A DNA stretch of 64,000 bases from Acidobacteriota bacterium (GTDB lineage: Bacteria; Acidobacteriota; Terriglobia; Terriglobales; Acidobacteriaceae): contig JAJZME010000012.1 of the NCBI GenBank assembly GCA_021803035.1, positions 62,001 through 126,000 of the forward strand, given 5' to 3'. Shown here piece after piece: positions 51,596-62,120 of this stretch. The notes beneath the pieces were generated by a model, which was not told where the DNA came from, made no database searches, and worked only from the letters and a program-made list of their open reading frames with translations. Both the position numbers and the translations under genes were made by a program. Numbering within the stretch: the stretch's first letter is position 1; every line of letters begins with the position of its first letter.

Positions 51596-52159
51596 ATGCC
51601 GCGCAATTTCTTCTGCGCCGCCGCGCTGATGGCTTTGCTGGTTGACGTGCCCGGTGCGGCGGTGGCGGCAGCGCCGGTCAACCTCTGGCTTAACGTGCCA
51701 TTTGTCCGGCAGCAGAAGGACGGCTGCGGCGCGGCCAGCATCGCCATGGTGATGCAGTACTGGCAGCAGCACCAGGGCCGGCCCGCCGGTCCCAGCGCCG
51801 CTTATGAGCACATCCAGCGCAAGCTCTATTCGCGCCGCGCGCACGGCATCTATGCTTCGGCCATGCGGCGCTATTTCCGGCAGAACGGCTACCTGGCGTT
51901 TGCCTTTGCCGGGCAGGTGTCCGATCTCAGGCACCAACTGCGGAAGGGCCGTCCGCTGATTGTGGCGCTCAAGCCCGGTGCGGCGAGCGAGCTTCATTAT
52001 GTCGTCGTGGTGGGACTGGACCAGCCGGACCGGCTGGTTCTGGTGAACGATCCGGCGCAGCGCAAGCTGCTCAAGGAGAACCAGGCGACCTTTGAACGCC
52101 AGTGGAAGGCCACTGACGACTGGACACTGCTCGCCGTGCCGCAGGCGCATTCGAAATGA
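51596..52159 (+). CDS. C39-like cysteine peptidase family protein, PA2778-like
   Basis: NVPFVRQQKDGCGAASIAMVMQYW ... GRPLIVALKPGAASELHYVVVVGLDQPDRLVLVNDPA. Confidence 0.82.
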   Translation: MPRNFFCAAALMALLVDVPGAAVAAAPVNLWLNVPFVRQQKDGCGAASIAMVMQYWQQHQGRPAGPSAAYEHIQRKLYSRRAHGIYASAMRRYFRQNGYLAFAFAGQVSDLRHQLRKGRPLIVALKPGAASELHYVVVVGLDQPDRLVLVNDPAQRKLLKENQATFERQWKATDDWTLLAVPQAHSK

Positions 52160-52168
52160 GCGCGCCGC

Positions 52169-54007
52169 ATGAGAAACCGCGGCCCCGGCCTGGACTCTTT
52201 TGTATGCTGGATCTCTGATCGCATGTCCCTGTTTCCAAAAGGGTGCATCGCATGGTTCGCCAAAGGGCGCCGATTCCGGAACGTGCGATGGCCGCCGCGT
52301 GCCGCGTATGGGTGCGTGTTTCTCTGCGTCTGCGTGAGCCTGGCTGCGCAACAGCCTGCACCTGAGCCGCCCACTGCGGCGCAGATGCAAGAGCTGGCGG
52401 CGGCGCGGCAATGGCCGCAGCTTGTCCGCCTGCTTGAGCCGGTCGAGCCGCGCACGGCCACGATGGATTACTACCTGGGCACGGCGCTGGCGCACACCGG
52501 CCGGCTCAAGGCGGCAGCGCGCGTGCTTGAGGCAGGCCGCCGGCTGGCGCCGCGCGATCCGCGCTTTCCGGTGGAACTGGCCGGCATCGCCTTTGAGGGC
52601 AAGAACTATCCTCGCGCCGCCCGCTTCCTGCGCGGCGCCGTCAGGCTTGAGCCGCGCGACCGCTACGCCAACAACTTTCTGGCCACGGTGTATTTTCTCG
52701 AAGACAATCTTCCAGCGGCGCTCCGGTACTGGAACCGCGTGGGCAAGCCCTACGTCGCGCAGGTGCGTTCAGAGCCGGCGCCGCGTGTTTCGCCCGCGCT
52801 GCTGGATCACGCCTTTGCATTTTCGCCCGCCGCCACCCTGCGCCTGCCGCAGCTCTTTGCCACCGATGAGCGCACGCGCGGCCTGGGCATCTTTCCGCAA
52901 TACCACTTCGATCTCCAGGCGCGGCCGGATGGCAAGTTCAATATGGTCTTCCGCAGCCGCGAACGGGACGGCTTCGGTGGCGGCAAGTGGCAGGCCGCGG
53001 CGCTCATGCTGCGCGGACTTCCGTTCCAGCAGGTGAATCCGGCCTTCTATAACCTCCGCCGGCAGGCCATCAACTTTGTTGCCATGTATCGCTGGGAGAC
53101 GCCCATGCGGCGCATCTACGCGCATCTCTCCGGCCCCTTCGAGGGCGGCGCCGCCTACCGCTGGAACTTCATCACCGACCTGCGCAACGAAGACTGGGCG
53201 CTGCGCAACTCGTTTACAGGTCCGGCGCCGGTGCTTGCCAGCATGAACATGCGCACCGAGCTGGGCGCCTTTACGCTGGCTTCCTACGCCAGCGGACGCA
53301 TCAACTGGTCGGCGGGCGCGGAGATTTCACACCGCGACTTCCGCAGCGTCGCGCCCGGCGCGGTGCTTACGCCGCAGATGCTGGCTTCCGGCTACGAGCT
53401 GAAGCAGATGGCGCAACTGCGCGCTGTGCTGTGGCGTGCGCCCGGCCATCGCTTCACCCTCAGCGCGCACGCTACGTCGCAGGCAGCGCGGCTCTGGTCG
53501 CGCTCTCCGGAATCCGATGAAAAATTGACGGGCGGACTGGCCTGGCGATGGTTTCCGCAGGCCCGGGGCAACGATTATGAGATGACGCAGCAGATTCGCG
53601 CCGGCCATACCTTCGGACAGGTTCCCTTCGACGAGCTTTTCATTCTGGGCCTCGACCAGGACAATGACCTGCCCATGCGCGCGCAGATCGCCACGCGCGA
53701 CGGGCGCAAGGGCAGCGCGCCCATGGGCCGCGACTACTTCCTCCAGAACTGGGAGATCGACAAGAACGTCTACAGCAACGGCATCGTGCGCCTGCAATTG
53801 GGGCCGTTTCTCGACATTGGCCACATCACCGACCCCGGCACGGCGCTGGGCTCGCATGGGTGGCTCTTCGACACCGGCATCGAAGTCAGGCTGCACGTTC
53901 TCGGCGCGGAAGTGGCTTTCAGCTACGGCAAGGATCTTCGCACCGGCAACAACGCCTTCTACGTGGTGCCGGTGGGCTGGGCCGGCGCAAACGCCCTGAA
54001 TCCGTAG
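52169..54007 (+). CDS. TPR protein with C-terminal outer-membrane-like barrel
   Basis: LARAR repeats (ALAHTGRLKAAARVLEAGRRLAPRDPRFPVELAGIAFEGKNYPRAARFLRGAVRLEP), aromatic C-terminal strands. Confidence 0.8.
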   Translation: MRNRGPGLDSFVCWISDRMSLFPKGCIAWFAKGRRFRNVRWPPRAAYGCVFLCVCVSLAAQQPAPEPPTAAQMQELAAARQWPQLVRLLEPVEPRTATMDYYLGTALAHTGRLKAAARVLEAGRRLAPRDPRFPVELAGIAFEGKNYPRAARFLRGAVRLEPRDRYANNFLATVYFLEDNLPAALRYWNRVGKPYVAQVRSEPAPRVSPALLDHAFAFSPAATLRLPQLFATDERTRGLGIFPQYHFDLQARPDGKFNMVFRSRERDGFGGGKWQAAALMLRGLPFQQVNPAFYNLRRQAINFVAMYRWETPMRRIYAHLSGPFEGGAAYRWNFITDLRNEDWALRNSFTGPAPVLASMNMRTELGAFTLASYASGRINWSAGAEISHRDFRSVAPGAVLTPQMLASGYELKQMAQLRAVLWRAPGHRFTLSAHATSQAARLWSRSPESDEKLTGGLAWRWFPQARGNDYEMTQQIRAGHTFGQVPFDELFILGLDQDNDLPMRAQIATRDGRKGSAPMGRDYFLQNWEIDKNVYSNGIVRLQLGPFLDIGHITDPGTALGSHGWLFDTGIEVRLHVLGAEVAFSYGKDLRTGNNAFYVVPVGWAGANALNP

Positions 54008-54239
54008 ACGCCGCTGATGACGGCGGTGCGAGCGGCCCTTATTTGACGCACACCGCTCGTACAGGTAGACTGCGAATAACTCGCGGCCGTCCCCGGGTTA
54101 ATCAATGCTTTGCCGCTAGTAGATTCCATTTGGAGGCGATTTCATGCCCCGCCCCGCCAAACGCCCCGGCTAGCCTCATTCCAACGCAATAGCAACGCGG
54201 GCCTCGCACGCGCGCAGGCGTAGTTAACACACCTTTCGC

Positions 54240-55793
54240 ATGCGTCTCTATCGGATGATTGTCCTGGAGTCAATTGTGGGCACCAAGAATTTAGGGTTTG
54301 TAATCGATCATAATCGATGTATCGGCTGCCACGCCTGTACGGTTGCATGCAAGGAAGAGCACGAAGTGCCGGTAGGCGTTTTCCGCACCTGGGTGAAGTA
54401 CGCGGAGAAGGGCGCGTTTCCCGATACAAGCCGTCATTTTGGAGTGCTGCGGTGCAATCACTGCGAAGCGGCTCCCTGCATGCAAATCTGCCCAACCCGG
54501 GCATTGTTCCGGCGCCCCGATGGCATTGTGGATTTCGATAACTCGCGCTGCATCGGCTGCAAGGGCTGCATGCAGGCCTGTCCCTATGACGCGCTCTACA
54601 TCGATCCCAATAGCCACACGGCGGCAAAATGCAACTTCTGTGCGCATCGCGTCGAGGCGGATCTGAACCCGGCCTGTGTGATTGTGTGCCCTACGCAGGC
54701 GATCATCGCCGGCGATCTCGCCGATCCGGCCAGCAAGATCAGCCGGATTGTGGCCCGGGAAAAGGTAACGGTCCGCAAGCCGCAAAAGGGAACCAAGCCG
54801 AAGGTGTTCTATGTCGGCATTGAAGGCGACCTGCTGCGCCCGACGCAGTTGGCGGCCCAGAGCAGCTATATGTGGGCCGAGCGCCGCGCCGACTCGAAAA
54901 CCCGGGAGGACTTCGATCCGCGGCTAACGCGCGAAGTCTACGATGTAAAGCATCCCGTGCCGTGGGGGAGCAAGATTTCCGCCTATTTGTGGACGAAGTC
55001 TATTGCAGCCGGTGCGCTGCTGGTGCCCGCAATTCTCCTGGAACTGAGCCGGCGGACCGGCGATCTGTTTACGGTCATTTGCCCGCTGATCGCGTTGTTT
55101 GCGCTGGCCGTGACCTCTCTGTTGCTGATCTTCGATCTCAAGCGGCCGGAGCGGTTCTTTTTCCTGATGACGAAGTCGAACTTCAGCTCATGGCTGGTGC
55201 TGGGCGGCTATATTCTGATGGGTTATGGCGGGCTGGGGACAGCCTGGCTGGTGCTGGGCTTTGTTACGCGCGGAGTGCCTCATCCCCTGACGTGGGCGAC
55301 TGCCGCGTTTGCGATCGGGAGCGCCTGTTACTCGGCGTTCTTGTTCGCTCAGGCCAAGGGCCGCGATCTTTGGCAAAGCCCGATGTTCCTATGGCATTTG
55401 CTGGTTCACGCGCTGACAGCAGGGGCCTGCGTGGTGCTGCTGGCAGGCGTAGGAGCCGGCGCGCGATTCGCGGTGCTGCGGGACGCCGCGCTCATCCTGT
55501 TTTTCGCGCTGCTGCTGAGCCTGGCCATGGTGCTGGCGGAGATCGCGCTTCCTCATGCGACGGAAGATGCCGCGCTGGCGAGTCACTCCATGGTGAAGGG
55601 CCCATACCGGATGCAGTTTTGGGGCCTGGCAATGGGCGTCGGATTCGCGGTCCCGATTGTTTTGAGCGCGCTCTTTCTATTTTGCTGGCATTCCCCTGCG
55701 TTGGCGATCGTATCCGCGGTGCTGGCGTTAGCGGGTCTGTTTTGGTATGAAGATGTCTGGGTCAAGGCCGGGCAGGTGGTCCCTCTGAGCTAA
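54240..55793 (+). CDS. Fused 4Fe-4S ferredoxin subunit and NrfD/DmsC-type membrane subunit
   Basis: CIGCHACTVAC, CNHCEAAPCMQIC, CIGCKGCMQACPY, CNFC...CVIVC followed by about 8 hydrophobic segments. Confidence 0.9.
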   Translation: MRLYRMIVLESIVGTKNLGFVIDHNRCIGCHACTVACKEEHEVPVGVFRTWVKYAEKGAFPDTSRHFGVLRCNHCEAAPCMQICPTRALFRRPDGIVDFDNSRCIGCKGCMQACPYDALYIDPNSHTAAKCNFCAHRVEADLNPACVIVCPTQAIIAGDLADPASKISRIVAREKVTVRKPQKGTKPKVFYVGIEGDLLRPTQLAAQSSYMWAERRADSKTREDFDPRLTREVYDVKHPVPWGSKISAYLWTKSIAAGALLVPAILLELSRRTGDLFTVICPLIALFALAVTSLLLIFDLKRPERFFFLMTKSNFSSWLVLGGYILMGYGGLGTAWLVLGFVTRGVPHPLTWATAAFAIGSACYSAFLFAQAKGRDLWQSPMFLWHLLVHALTAGACVVLLAGVGAGARFAVLRDAALILFFALLLSLAMVLAEIALPHATEDAALASHSMVKGPYRMQFWGLAMGVGFAVPIVLSALFLFCWHSPALAIVSAVLALAGLFWYEDVWVKAGQVVPLS

Positions 55794-58621
55794 TGACAAT
55801 GAAAAATACACAGCCTCTCAATCCTGATGCGCTCGCTTTGGATCCTCCGGCGGGCGGACTGTCGAGCTTTCCACCGAGCGAACAGTGGCATGACTGGTCC
55901 GAATACGACCCGAAGCAGTGGCCGCGCAAGGTGAAGAAGCGGTATGGGCTGGTGCCGACGGTCTGCTTCAATTGTGAGGCGGCTTGCGGTCTGCTGGCAT
56001 ACATTGACAAGGACACACTGAAGATCAGGAAGTTTGAGGGCAACCCCGAACACCCCGGCAGCCGCGGGCGCAACTGCGCCAAGGGACCGGCCACGCTTAA
56101 CCAGGTGACGGATCCGGAGCGAATCCTGTACCCGCTGCGACGCAGCGGCAAGCGGGGTGAGGGCAAATGGGAACGGGTGAGTTGGGACCAGGTGCTCGAC
56201 GACCTGGCGGCGCGGATTCGCAGCGCTCTCAAGGAAGGCCGCAAGAACGAGATCATGTATCACGTGGGGCGGCCTGGGCACGAGCTGGTCTACAACCAGC
56301 GGGTAATGCATGCCTGGGGACTCGACGCCCACAACAGCCATACCAATGTCTGCTCGGCGGGGGCGCGCACCGGCTATGCGTTTTGGCACGGTTACGACCG
56401 GCCATCACCGGATTACACCAATGCGAAATTCATTTTGTTGCTTAGCTCGCACCTGGAGGCGGGACATTATTTCAATCCCCACGCGCAACGGATTATCGAC
56501 GGCAAGATGAGCGGCGCCAAGATCTGCGTGATCGACACGCGGCTCTCAAACACCGCCAGCAAAGCCGATTATTGGCTTGCGCCCTGGCCGGGCAGTGAGG
56601 CCGCCCTGCTGCTGGCCATGTGCAATGTCCTGATCCGGGAAGGACTTTTTGATCGCGAGTTTGTCTCCCGGTGGGTCAACTGGCAGGAGTTTCTGCGCGA
56701 TGAGCACCCGGACAGGCCGGAGACGTTTGAAAGTTACGTTGACATCCTCAAGGAAATGTATGCCGAATACACGCCCGAGTTTGCCGAGCGCGAGTCGGGC
56801 GTGGCCGCGGCAACGATTGTGGAAGTGGCGCACGAGATTGCGCGCGCGGGTTCGGCATTTTCAGCGCATGTCTGGCGCAACGCCGCCGCGGGCAATCTGG
56901 GCGGGTGGCAGGTTCCACGGGCATTGGTATTCCTGACGGTGCTCGCCGGGGCGATCGGCACGCGTGGTGGAACATCCCCGAGCGACTGGGACAAGTTTGT
57001 TCCCGCGCCTCCGCTGATGCCCCCGGCGCCCAACGCCTGGAACGAGATGATGTGGGCACGGGAATATCCGGTGGCATCCTTCGAGATGAGTTTTCTTCTG
57101 CCTCATTTTCTGAAAGAAGGCAGAGGGAAGCTGGCCTTGTACTTCAGCCGCGCGTACAACCCGGTGTGGACAAACCCGGACGGCATGAGCTGGATTGAGG
57201 CCCTCAGCGATGAAAGCAAGGTTGAACGGCACGCGTGTCTGACGCCGACGTGGAGCGAGACCGCCTGGTTCGCCGATTATGTCCTTCCCATGGGGCTTTC
57301 CCCGGAGCGGCATGACCTGATGAGTCAGGAGACACATGCAGGACGCTGGATCGGCTTCCGCCAGCCCGTCTTGCGGGTCGAGTTGGAGCGGCAAGGCAAG
57401 CGATTCAATTTTACTTATGAAGCGCATCGTGAAGCGGGACTGGGCGAGGTCTGGGAAGAGGACGAGTTCTGGATCGAGCTGTCCTGGCGCATCGATCCGG
57501 ACGGACAGCTCGGCATCCGCCAGTACTTCGAATCGCCCTACCGGCCAGGGGAGAAGCTCACCCTGGACGAATATTACCGGTGGATTTTCGAAAACAGCGT
57601 GCCGGGTCTTCCTGAAGCCGCCCAAGCCGAAGGGCTCACGCCGCTCGAATATATGCGGAAATATGGCGCGTTTCAGATCGAAGGCGAGTGTTACGGCTTG
57701 CATACGGTGGAGTTGACCGCTGCCGACTTAGCCGGCAGCACCTTTGATCCCGTTACTTCTGTGATCAGCAAGAATGGCAAGCCGATTGGCGTGTCCATCG
57801 CAGGCAAAGCGGTTCGGGGTTTTCCCACGCCTTCGCGCAAGCTCGAGTTCTATTCCAGGACCCTGAAGGATTGGAAGTGGCCGGAATACGCGGTGCCTAC
57901 GTATATCAAGAGCCACGTTCACCGCGACAACATCAACTTTGAGCGGAATGAAATGCTGCTGCTGCCGACGTTCCGCCTGCCTACGCTCATTCACAGCCGC
58001 AGCGGAAATGCCAAGTGGCTCTACGAGATTTCCCATATCAACCCCGTGTGGATGCACTCGTCAGACGCCGATCGCATGGGAGTTGCGAGCGGCGACCTGG
58101 TGAAGGTGGAGACTTCGATCGGATACTTCATCGACAAGATCTGGGTGACCGAAGCGATCCGCCCCGGCGTTATCGCCTGCTCGCACCACCTGGGCCGCTG
58201 GCGTTTGCAGGAGGATTCCGGCGGCGAGCGCTGGTCGACGGCGCTGGTCGATCTGAGGCAGAATCGTCCCGGTGAGTGGAAGATGCGCCAGATACATGGG
58301 ATTCGCTCATTCGCGAGCAGCGACCGCGATTCTTCCCGCATTCACTGGGAAGATGCGGGCGTGCATCAGAATCTGGTTTTCCCCGTGCAGCCCGATCCGG
58401 TTAGCGGACAGCATTGCTGGCACCAGAAAGTGACCGTTACCCGCGCCGCGGAGCAGGACCACTATGGCGATGTCTTCATCGATACCGATAAAGCGCATGA
58501 GGTGTACCGGCAGTGGCTGCAATTGACGCGGCCTGCTCCCGGGCCGGACAATATGCGGCGTCCGCCTTGGATGATCCGGGTTTACCGCCCGAGGCCCGAA
58601 GCGTTCCGATTGAACAGCTAG
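55793..58621 (+). CDS. Molybdopterin oxidoreductase catalytic subunit (DMSO reductase superfamily)
   Basis: CFNCEAACGLL...GRNCAKG 4Fe-4S motif; SHTNVCSAGARTGY; C-terminal molydopterin-binding segment; 1-nt ATG/stop adjacency with the FeS-NrfD gene. Confidence 0.93.
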   Translation: MTMKNTQPLNPDALALDPPAGGLSSFPPSEQWHDWSEYDPKQWPRKVKKRYGLVPTVCFNCEAACGLLAYIDKDTLKIRKFEGNPEHPGSRGRNCAKGPATLNQVTDPERILYPLRRSGKRGEGKWERVSWDQVLDDLAARIRSALKEGRKNEIMYHVGRPGHELVYNQRVMHAWGLDAHNSHTNVCSAGARTGYAFWHGYDRPSPDYTNAKFILLLSSHLEAGHYFNPHAQRIIDGKMSGAKICVIDTRLSNTASKADYWLAPWPGSEAALLLAMCNVLIREGLFDREFVSRWVNWQEFLRDEHPDRPETFESYVDILKEMYAEYTPEFAERESGVAAATIVEVAHEIARAGSAFSAHVWRNAAAGNLGGWQVPRALVFLTVLAGAIGTRGGTSPSDWDKFVPAPPLMPPAPNAWNEMMWAREYPVASFEMSFLLPHFLKEGRGKLALYFSRAYNPVWTNPDGMSWIEALSDESKVERHACLTPTWSETAWFADYVLPMGLSPERHDLMSQETHAGRWIGFRQPVLRVELERQGKRFNFTYEAHREAGLGEVWEEDEFWIELSWRIDPDGQLGIRQYFESPYRPGEKLTLDEYYRWIFENSVPGLPEAAQAEGLTPLEYMRKYGAFQIEGECYGLHTVELTAADLAGSTFDPVTSVISKNGKPIGVSIAGKAVRGFPTPSRKLEFYSRTLKDWKWPEYAVPTYIKSHVHRDNINFERNEMLLLPTFRLPTLIHSRSGNAKWLYEISHINPVWMHSSDADRMGVASGDLVKVETSIGYFIDKIWVTEAIRPGVIACSHHLGRWRLQEDSGGERWSTALVDLRQNRPGEWKMRQIHGIRSFASSDRDSSRIHWEDAGVHQNLVFPVQPDPVSGQHCWHQKVTVTRAAEQDHYGDVFIDTDKAHEVYRQWLQLTRPAPGPDNMRRPPWMIRVYRPRPEAFRLNS

Positions 58622-58762
58622 ACGTTCATCAGGCTCGGGCCATAGCCAGTCAGAAGGCGTTGCTCAGCATGGGCCAGGGCATTGGCAGCATATGCCGGCG
58701 AAGAACTGAATCGCCGGCGTGAGCCTGTCGATCGGTGTTTGGCGTGCCTCGATGATGGTTGA

Positions 58763-60148
58763 TTAGCCCTCGGGCTCGGCGCCGGGATTATCGAAGCGCG
58801 TGTACCGCGCGATGAAGTTCAAAAAGACGGTGCCCGTGGGTCCGTTGCGCTGCTTGGCCACAATGATCTCGGACTTGGCGCGCTCCGATTCCGGTTGCTC
58901 CTCGTCGCGGTTGTAGTAGGCTTCGCGATGGATGAAAGCCACGACGTCGGCGTCCTGTTCAATGGAGCCGGACTCGCGGAGATCGCTGAGCATGGGGCGC
59001 TTGTCGTCGCCGCGGCGCTCGCTGGCACGCGAAAGCTGCGAGAGCGCCACCACCGGCACATCCAGCTCCTTGGCCAGCGCCTTGAGGCCGCGCGAGATGG
59101 CTGAGACTTCCTGGGTGCGGTTCTCGTAGCGCTTGCCGCCGGCCACGGCCGGCGTGGCCGTCATCAACTGCAGGTAGTCGACCACCACCATGTCCAGCCC
59201 GCCCGCGCTCTGCCGGAGCCGCCGCGCCTTGGCGCGCATTTCCGCCAGCGAGATGCCCGCCGAATCGTCGATGTACATGCGCGATTCGACGAGCTGCTCC
59301 AGGCCCCTGCGCAGCTTGTCCTGGTCTTCGCGGCCCAGGAAGCCGGTTTGCAACTTGCGCTGATCGACCCACGCCTGCGAGGCCAGCATGCGGCGCAAGA
59401 GCGACTCCTTGCTCATTTCCAGGCTAAAGACGGCCACCACCGCCTCGTGATTCACGGCGGCGTTTTGCGCGAGGTTGATGGCAAAGGCCGTTTTGCCCAT
59501 GGAAGGACGCGCGGCGATGATGATCAGCTCGCCCTTTTGCAGGCCGCTGGTCATACGGTCGAACTCGTAGAAATCCGTGGCCAGGCCGGTGATTTCGCGG
59601 CTCTGCTTGTAGAGATTGTCGATGGAGCCGAAGGAGTCGCGCACGATCTGATCGAGCGGCTCAAGGCCCCGGGTGATGCCCTTTTCGCTGACCTCCAGCA
59701 GTTGCGACTCGGCCATGTCGAGGACTTCCAGCGCCGTCTCGCTCTGGTCGGCGGCGCGCGCGATGGCCGCCGAGCAGATGCTCATCAGCCGGCGCAGCAG
59801 GCTCTTGTCCTTGACGATGCGGATGTACTCTTCGATGACCGGACGGCGGGGCAGACCTTCGGTGAGCGATGCCAGATAGGCCACGCCGCCCACCGTCTCG
59901 ATCTCCTTGTAACGGGCCAACTCGTTGGCCAGCGTCACGATGTCGACGGCGCGCTGCTCGGTCATCAACTCGCTCATACGCATGAAGATGCGGCGGTGCG
60001 AGTCGAGCGAGAAATCGTCGGCCGTGAGCTTTTCCGAGGCTTCGGAGTGCGCGGCGTTGTCGAGCAGGATTGCGCCCAGGATGGTTTTTTCCGCATCGAG
60101 GTTCGCGGGCAATCCGGCTTCGAGGGTCAGGTCGGGAATTGTCGCCAT
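58763..60148 (-). CDS. dnaB: Replicative DNA helicase
   Basis: ELIIIAARPSMGKTAFAINLAQNAA, FSLEMSKESLLRRMLASQ, VVDYLQLM. Confidence 0.96.
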   Translation of the reverse strand: MATIPDLTLEAGLPANLDAEKTILGAILLDNAAHSEASEKLTADDFSLDSHRRIFMRMSELMTEQRAVDIVTLANELARYKEIETVGGVAYLASLTEGLPRRPVIEEYIRIVKDKSLLRRLMSICSAAIARAADQSETALEVLDMAESQLLEVSEKGITRGLEPLDQIVRDSFGSIDNLYKQSREITGLATDFYEFDRMTSGLQKGELIIIAARPSMGKTAFAINLAQNAAVNHEAVVAVFSLEMSKESLLRRMLASQAWVDQRKLQTGFLGREDQDKLRRGLEQLVESRMYIDDSAGISLAEMRAKARRLRQSAGGLDMVVVDYLQLMTATPAVAGGKRYENRTQEVSAISRGLKALAKELDVPVVALSQLSRASERRGDDKRPMLSDLRESGSIEQDADVVAFIHREAYYNRDEEQPESERAKSEIIVAKQRNGPTGTVFLNFIARYTRFDNPGAEPEG

Positions 60149-60281
60149 ACCCAAAGAGTGTAGGCCAGTCCGGGACGCGGCGGGCTTGTGAAGAAATCGG
60201 CCGGATCAATGGAAAACTGTGTCAAAGCAGCCACAGAAACGGTGTTTCGCAATGGATAGAGCGAAGATCACTTGAAGACGG

Positions 60282-61220
60282 TTATTTCTTTTTCCCGGGC
60301 AGCCAGCGCGTCAGCCGGCCCATGAGGCCGCTTTGGGCCGAAGGTGACGGCTTGGGGTGCGGCACGGCGGACGCGACCGGCTTGACTGCCGGATGCGGAG
60401 CGGTTTTTGGCGCGCTGCCTGAAGCACCTGCGTTTTGTGTTGGGCCGAGAACCGTGGCGCCAGGATAGCTGGTGGGGGGCGGCCTGGAACCGTTGTTCTT
60501 CACCAGGATGGTGATGCGGCGGTTTCTGGCATCGAAGGGGTTATTTTTGATGAGCGGAAGCTGGTCGGCGTAGGCGCGTACCTGCGTCACCTGATTGGGG
60601 CCAACGCCATCCTGCTGCAAGAGGCGGCGCGCCGAGTTGGCGCGGTCGGCGGAAAGCTCCCAGTTGCCGTAATCGGCACTGGGGGCATACGGAGTGGCGT
60701 CGGTGTGGCCTTCGATGAGCAGCTTGTTGGGCAGGGTCTTCAGCTCGGAAGCAAGCAGGGCCAGCAGCTCCTGGCCGTTCTCGCTGAGTTCGTCGCTGCC
60801 GAGCTTGTAGAAGGTTCCTTTCCGGCCTTCCAGCAGCTCAATGCGCAGGCCTTCAGGGGTGATGTTGATCTCGATCTGGTTGGAGAGCTTGCCCAAATCC
60901 TTGCGTTCGTGAATCTCCTTTTCCAGCCTCTCCTTCAGTTTTTTCAGGAGTAGCTTGTTCTTGTCCATGGGGGCGGGAACGGCCGCGGTGGTGTTCTTCA
61001 TGGTGGTGCCGAGCAGGGTTGCCAATCCCTTGGGGTCGTTGAAGTAGCCGGCCACCGCCTGGCGCACGGTTTCGCTGGTGCTCATCAGCCAGAGCACGAT
61101 GAACAGCGACATCAGCGCGGTGACAAAGTCGGCATAGGCCACCTTCCACGCGCCGCCGTGCCGGCCGCTGTGGCCCGACTTCTTTTTGATCACGATCACC
61201 GGTTGGCCGTTGGCCGCCAT
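60282..61220 (-). CDS. motB: Flagellar motor protein MotB (OmpA-like C-terminus)
   Basis: WKVAYADFVTALMSLFIVLWLMS; LLIEGHTDATPYAPSADYGNWELSADRANSARRLL. Confidence 0.93.
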   Translation of the reverse strand: MAANGQPVIVIKKKSGHSGRHGGAWKVAYADFVTALMSLFIVLWLMSTSETVRQAVAGYFNDPKGLATLLGTTMKNTTAAVPAPMDKNKLLLKKLKERLEKEIHERKDLGKLSNQIEINITPEGLRIELLEGRKGTFYKLGSDELSENGQELLALLASELKTLPNKLLIEGHTDATPYAPSADYGNWELSADRANSARRLLQQDGVGPNQVTQVRAYADQLPLIKNNPFDARNRRITILVKNNGSRPPPTSYPGATVLGPTQNAGASGSAPKTAPHPAVKPVASAVPHPKPSPSAQSGLMGRLTRWLPGKKK

Positions 61221-61241
61221 TGTTCTCCGATCCTGCTTGCA

Positions 61242-62120
61242 CTACGCGGCGGCTGCTTCGGCCGGCTCGGTGCGATTCTTGCAGCTCTTTTCCATCTCGT
61301 CGAAGCTGGGGCGCACATGCGCGGGGATGGCGCGCCGGCCCATCTCGACGGCGATCATCGGCGCCGCTCCCTTAAGAAACGAGAGCAGCAGCACGCGCAG
61401 CACGTGCAGGTACTCGTTGTGCTCGTCGGCGGCTTTGCTCATGTTGGAGCTGAGCGGACCGGCCACGCCGTAGCAGAGCAGAATGCCCAGGAACGTGCCC
61501 ACCAGGGCCGCGGCCACCTTTTCGCCGATCTGTCCGGGCGGGCCGCCCAGCGCGCCCATGGTGATGACCACGCCCAGCACCGCGGCCACAATGCCGAAGC
61601 CGGGCAGCGAGTCGGCCACTGTGCTGAGCGCGTTGACCGGCTGCATGGCGGCGTGGTGGTGCACCTCCATGTCCAGCTCCATCATCTGGTCCATGTCGAA
61701 CGGCTCCACGCCACCGGTGATGGCCATGCGCAGCGTGTCGCAGACAAAATCGCGTGCGTGATGGTCCTTGAGAAAGTCAGGAAAGTTTTTAAAGATCGCG
61801 CTCTCTTCGGGCTTTTCCACGTCCATCTCCACGCTCAGCAACCCCTCTTTGCGCACCTTGTTGAGGAACTGAAACATCATCTTGAGCGTGTTGAGGTAGC
61901 GATCCGTGCCGAACGACGAGCCTTTGATGACGCCCTGGAGCGCGGCAAGGATCTGCTTGAGGATGTAGGCCGGATTGGCCGCCAGCAGCGAGCCGGTGGC
62001 CGCGCCGGCGATGATCAGCAACTCGGCCGGCTGGATCAGAACGATAAAATGCCCGCGTTCGATTAGGAACCCGCTCAAAACAGCGCCGAAAACCACGAAG
62101 ATGCCTATGATGGCAAACAT
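61242..62120 (-). CDS. motA: Flagellar motor stator protein MotA
   Basis: PAELLIIAGAATGSLLAANP; DSLPGFGIVAAVLGVVITMGALGGPPGQIGEKVAAALVGTFLGILLCYGVAGPL. Confidence 0.93.
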   Translation of the reverse strand: MFAIIGIFVVFGAVLSGFLIERGHFIVLIQPAELLIIAGAATGSLLAANPAYILKQILAALQGVIKGSSFGTDRYLNTLKMMFQFLNKVRKEGLLSVEMDVEKPEESAIFKNFPDFLKDHHARDFVCDTLRMAITGGVEPFDMDQMMELDMEVHHHAAMQPVNALSTVADSLPGFGIVAAVLGVVITMGALGGPPGQIGEKVAAALVGTFLGILLCYGVAGPLSSNMSKAADEHNEYLHVLRVLLLSFLKGAAPMIAVEMGRRAIPAHVRPSFDEMEKSCKNRTEPAEAAAA

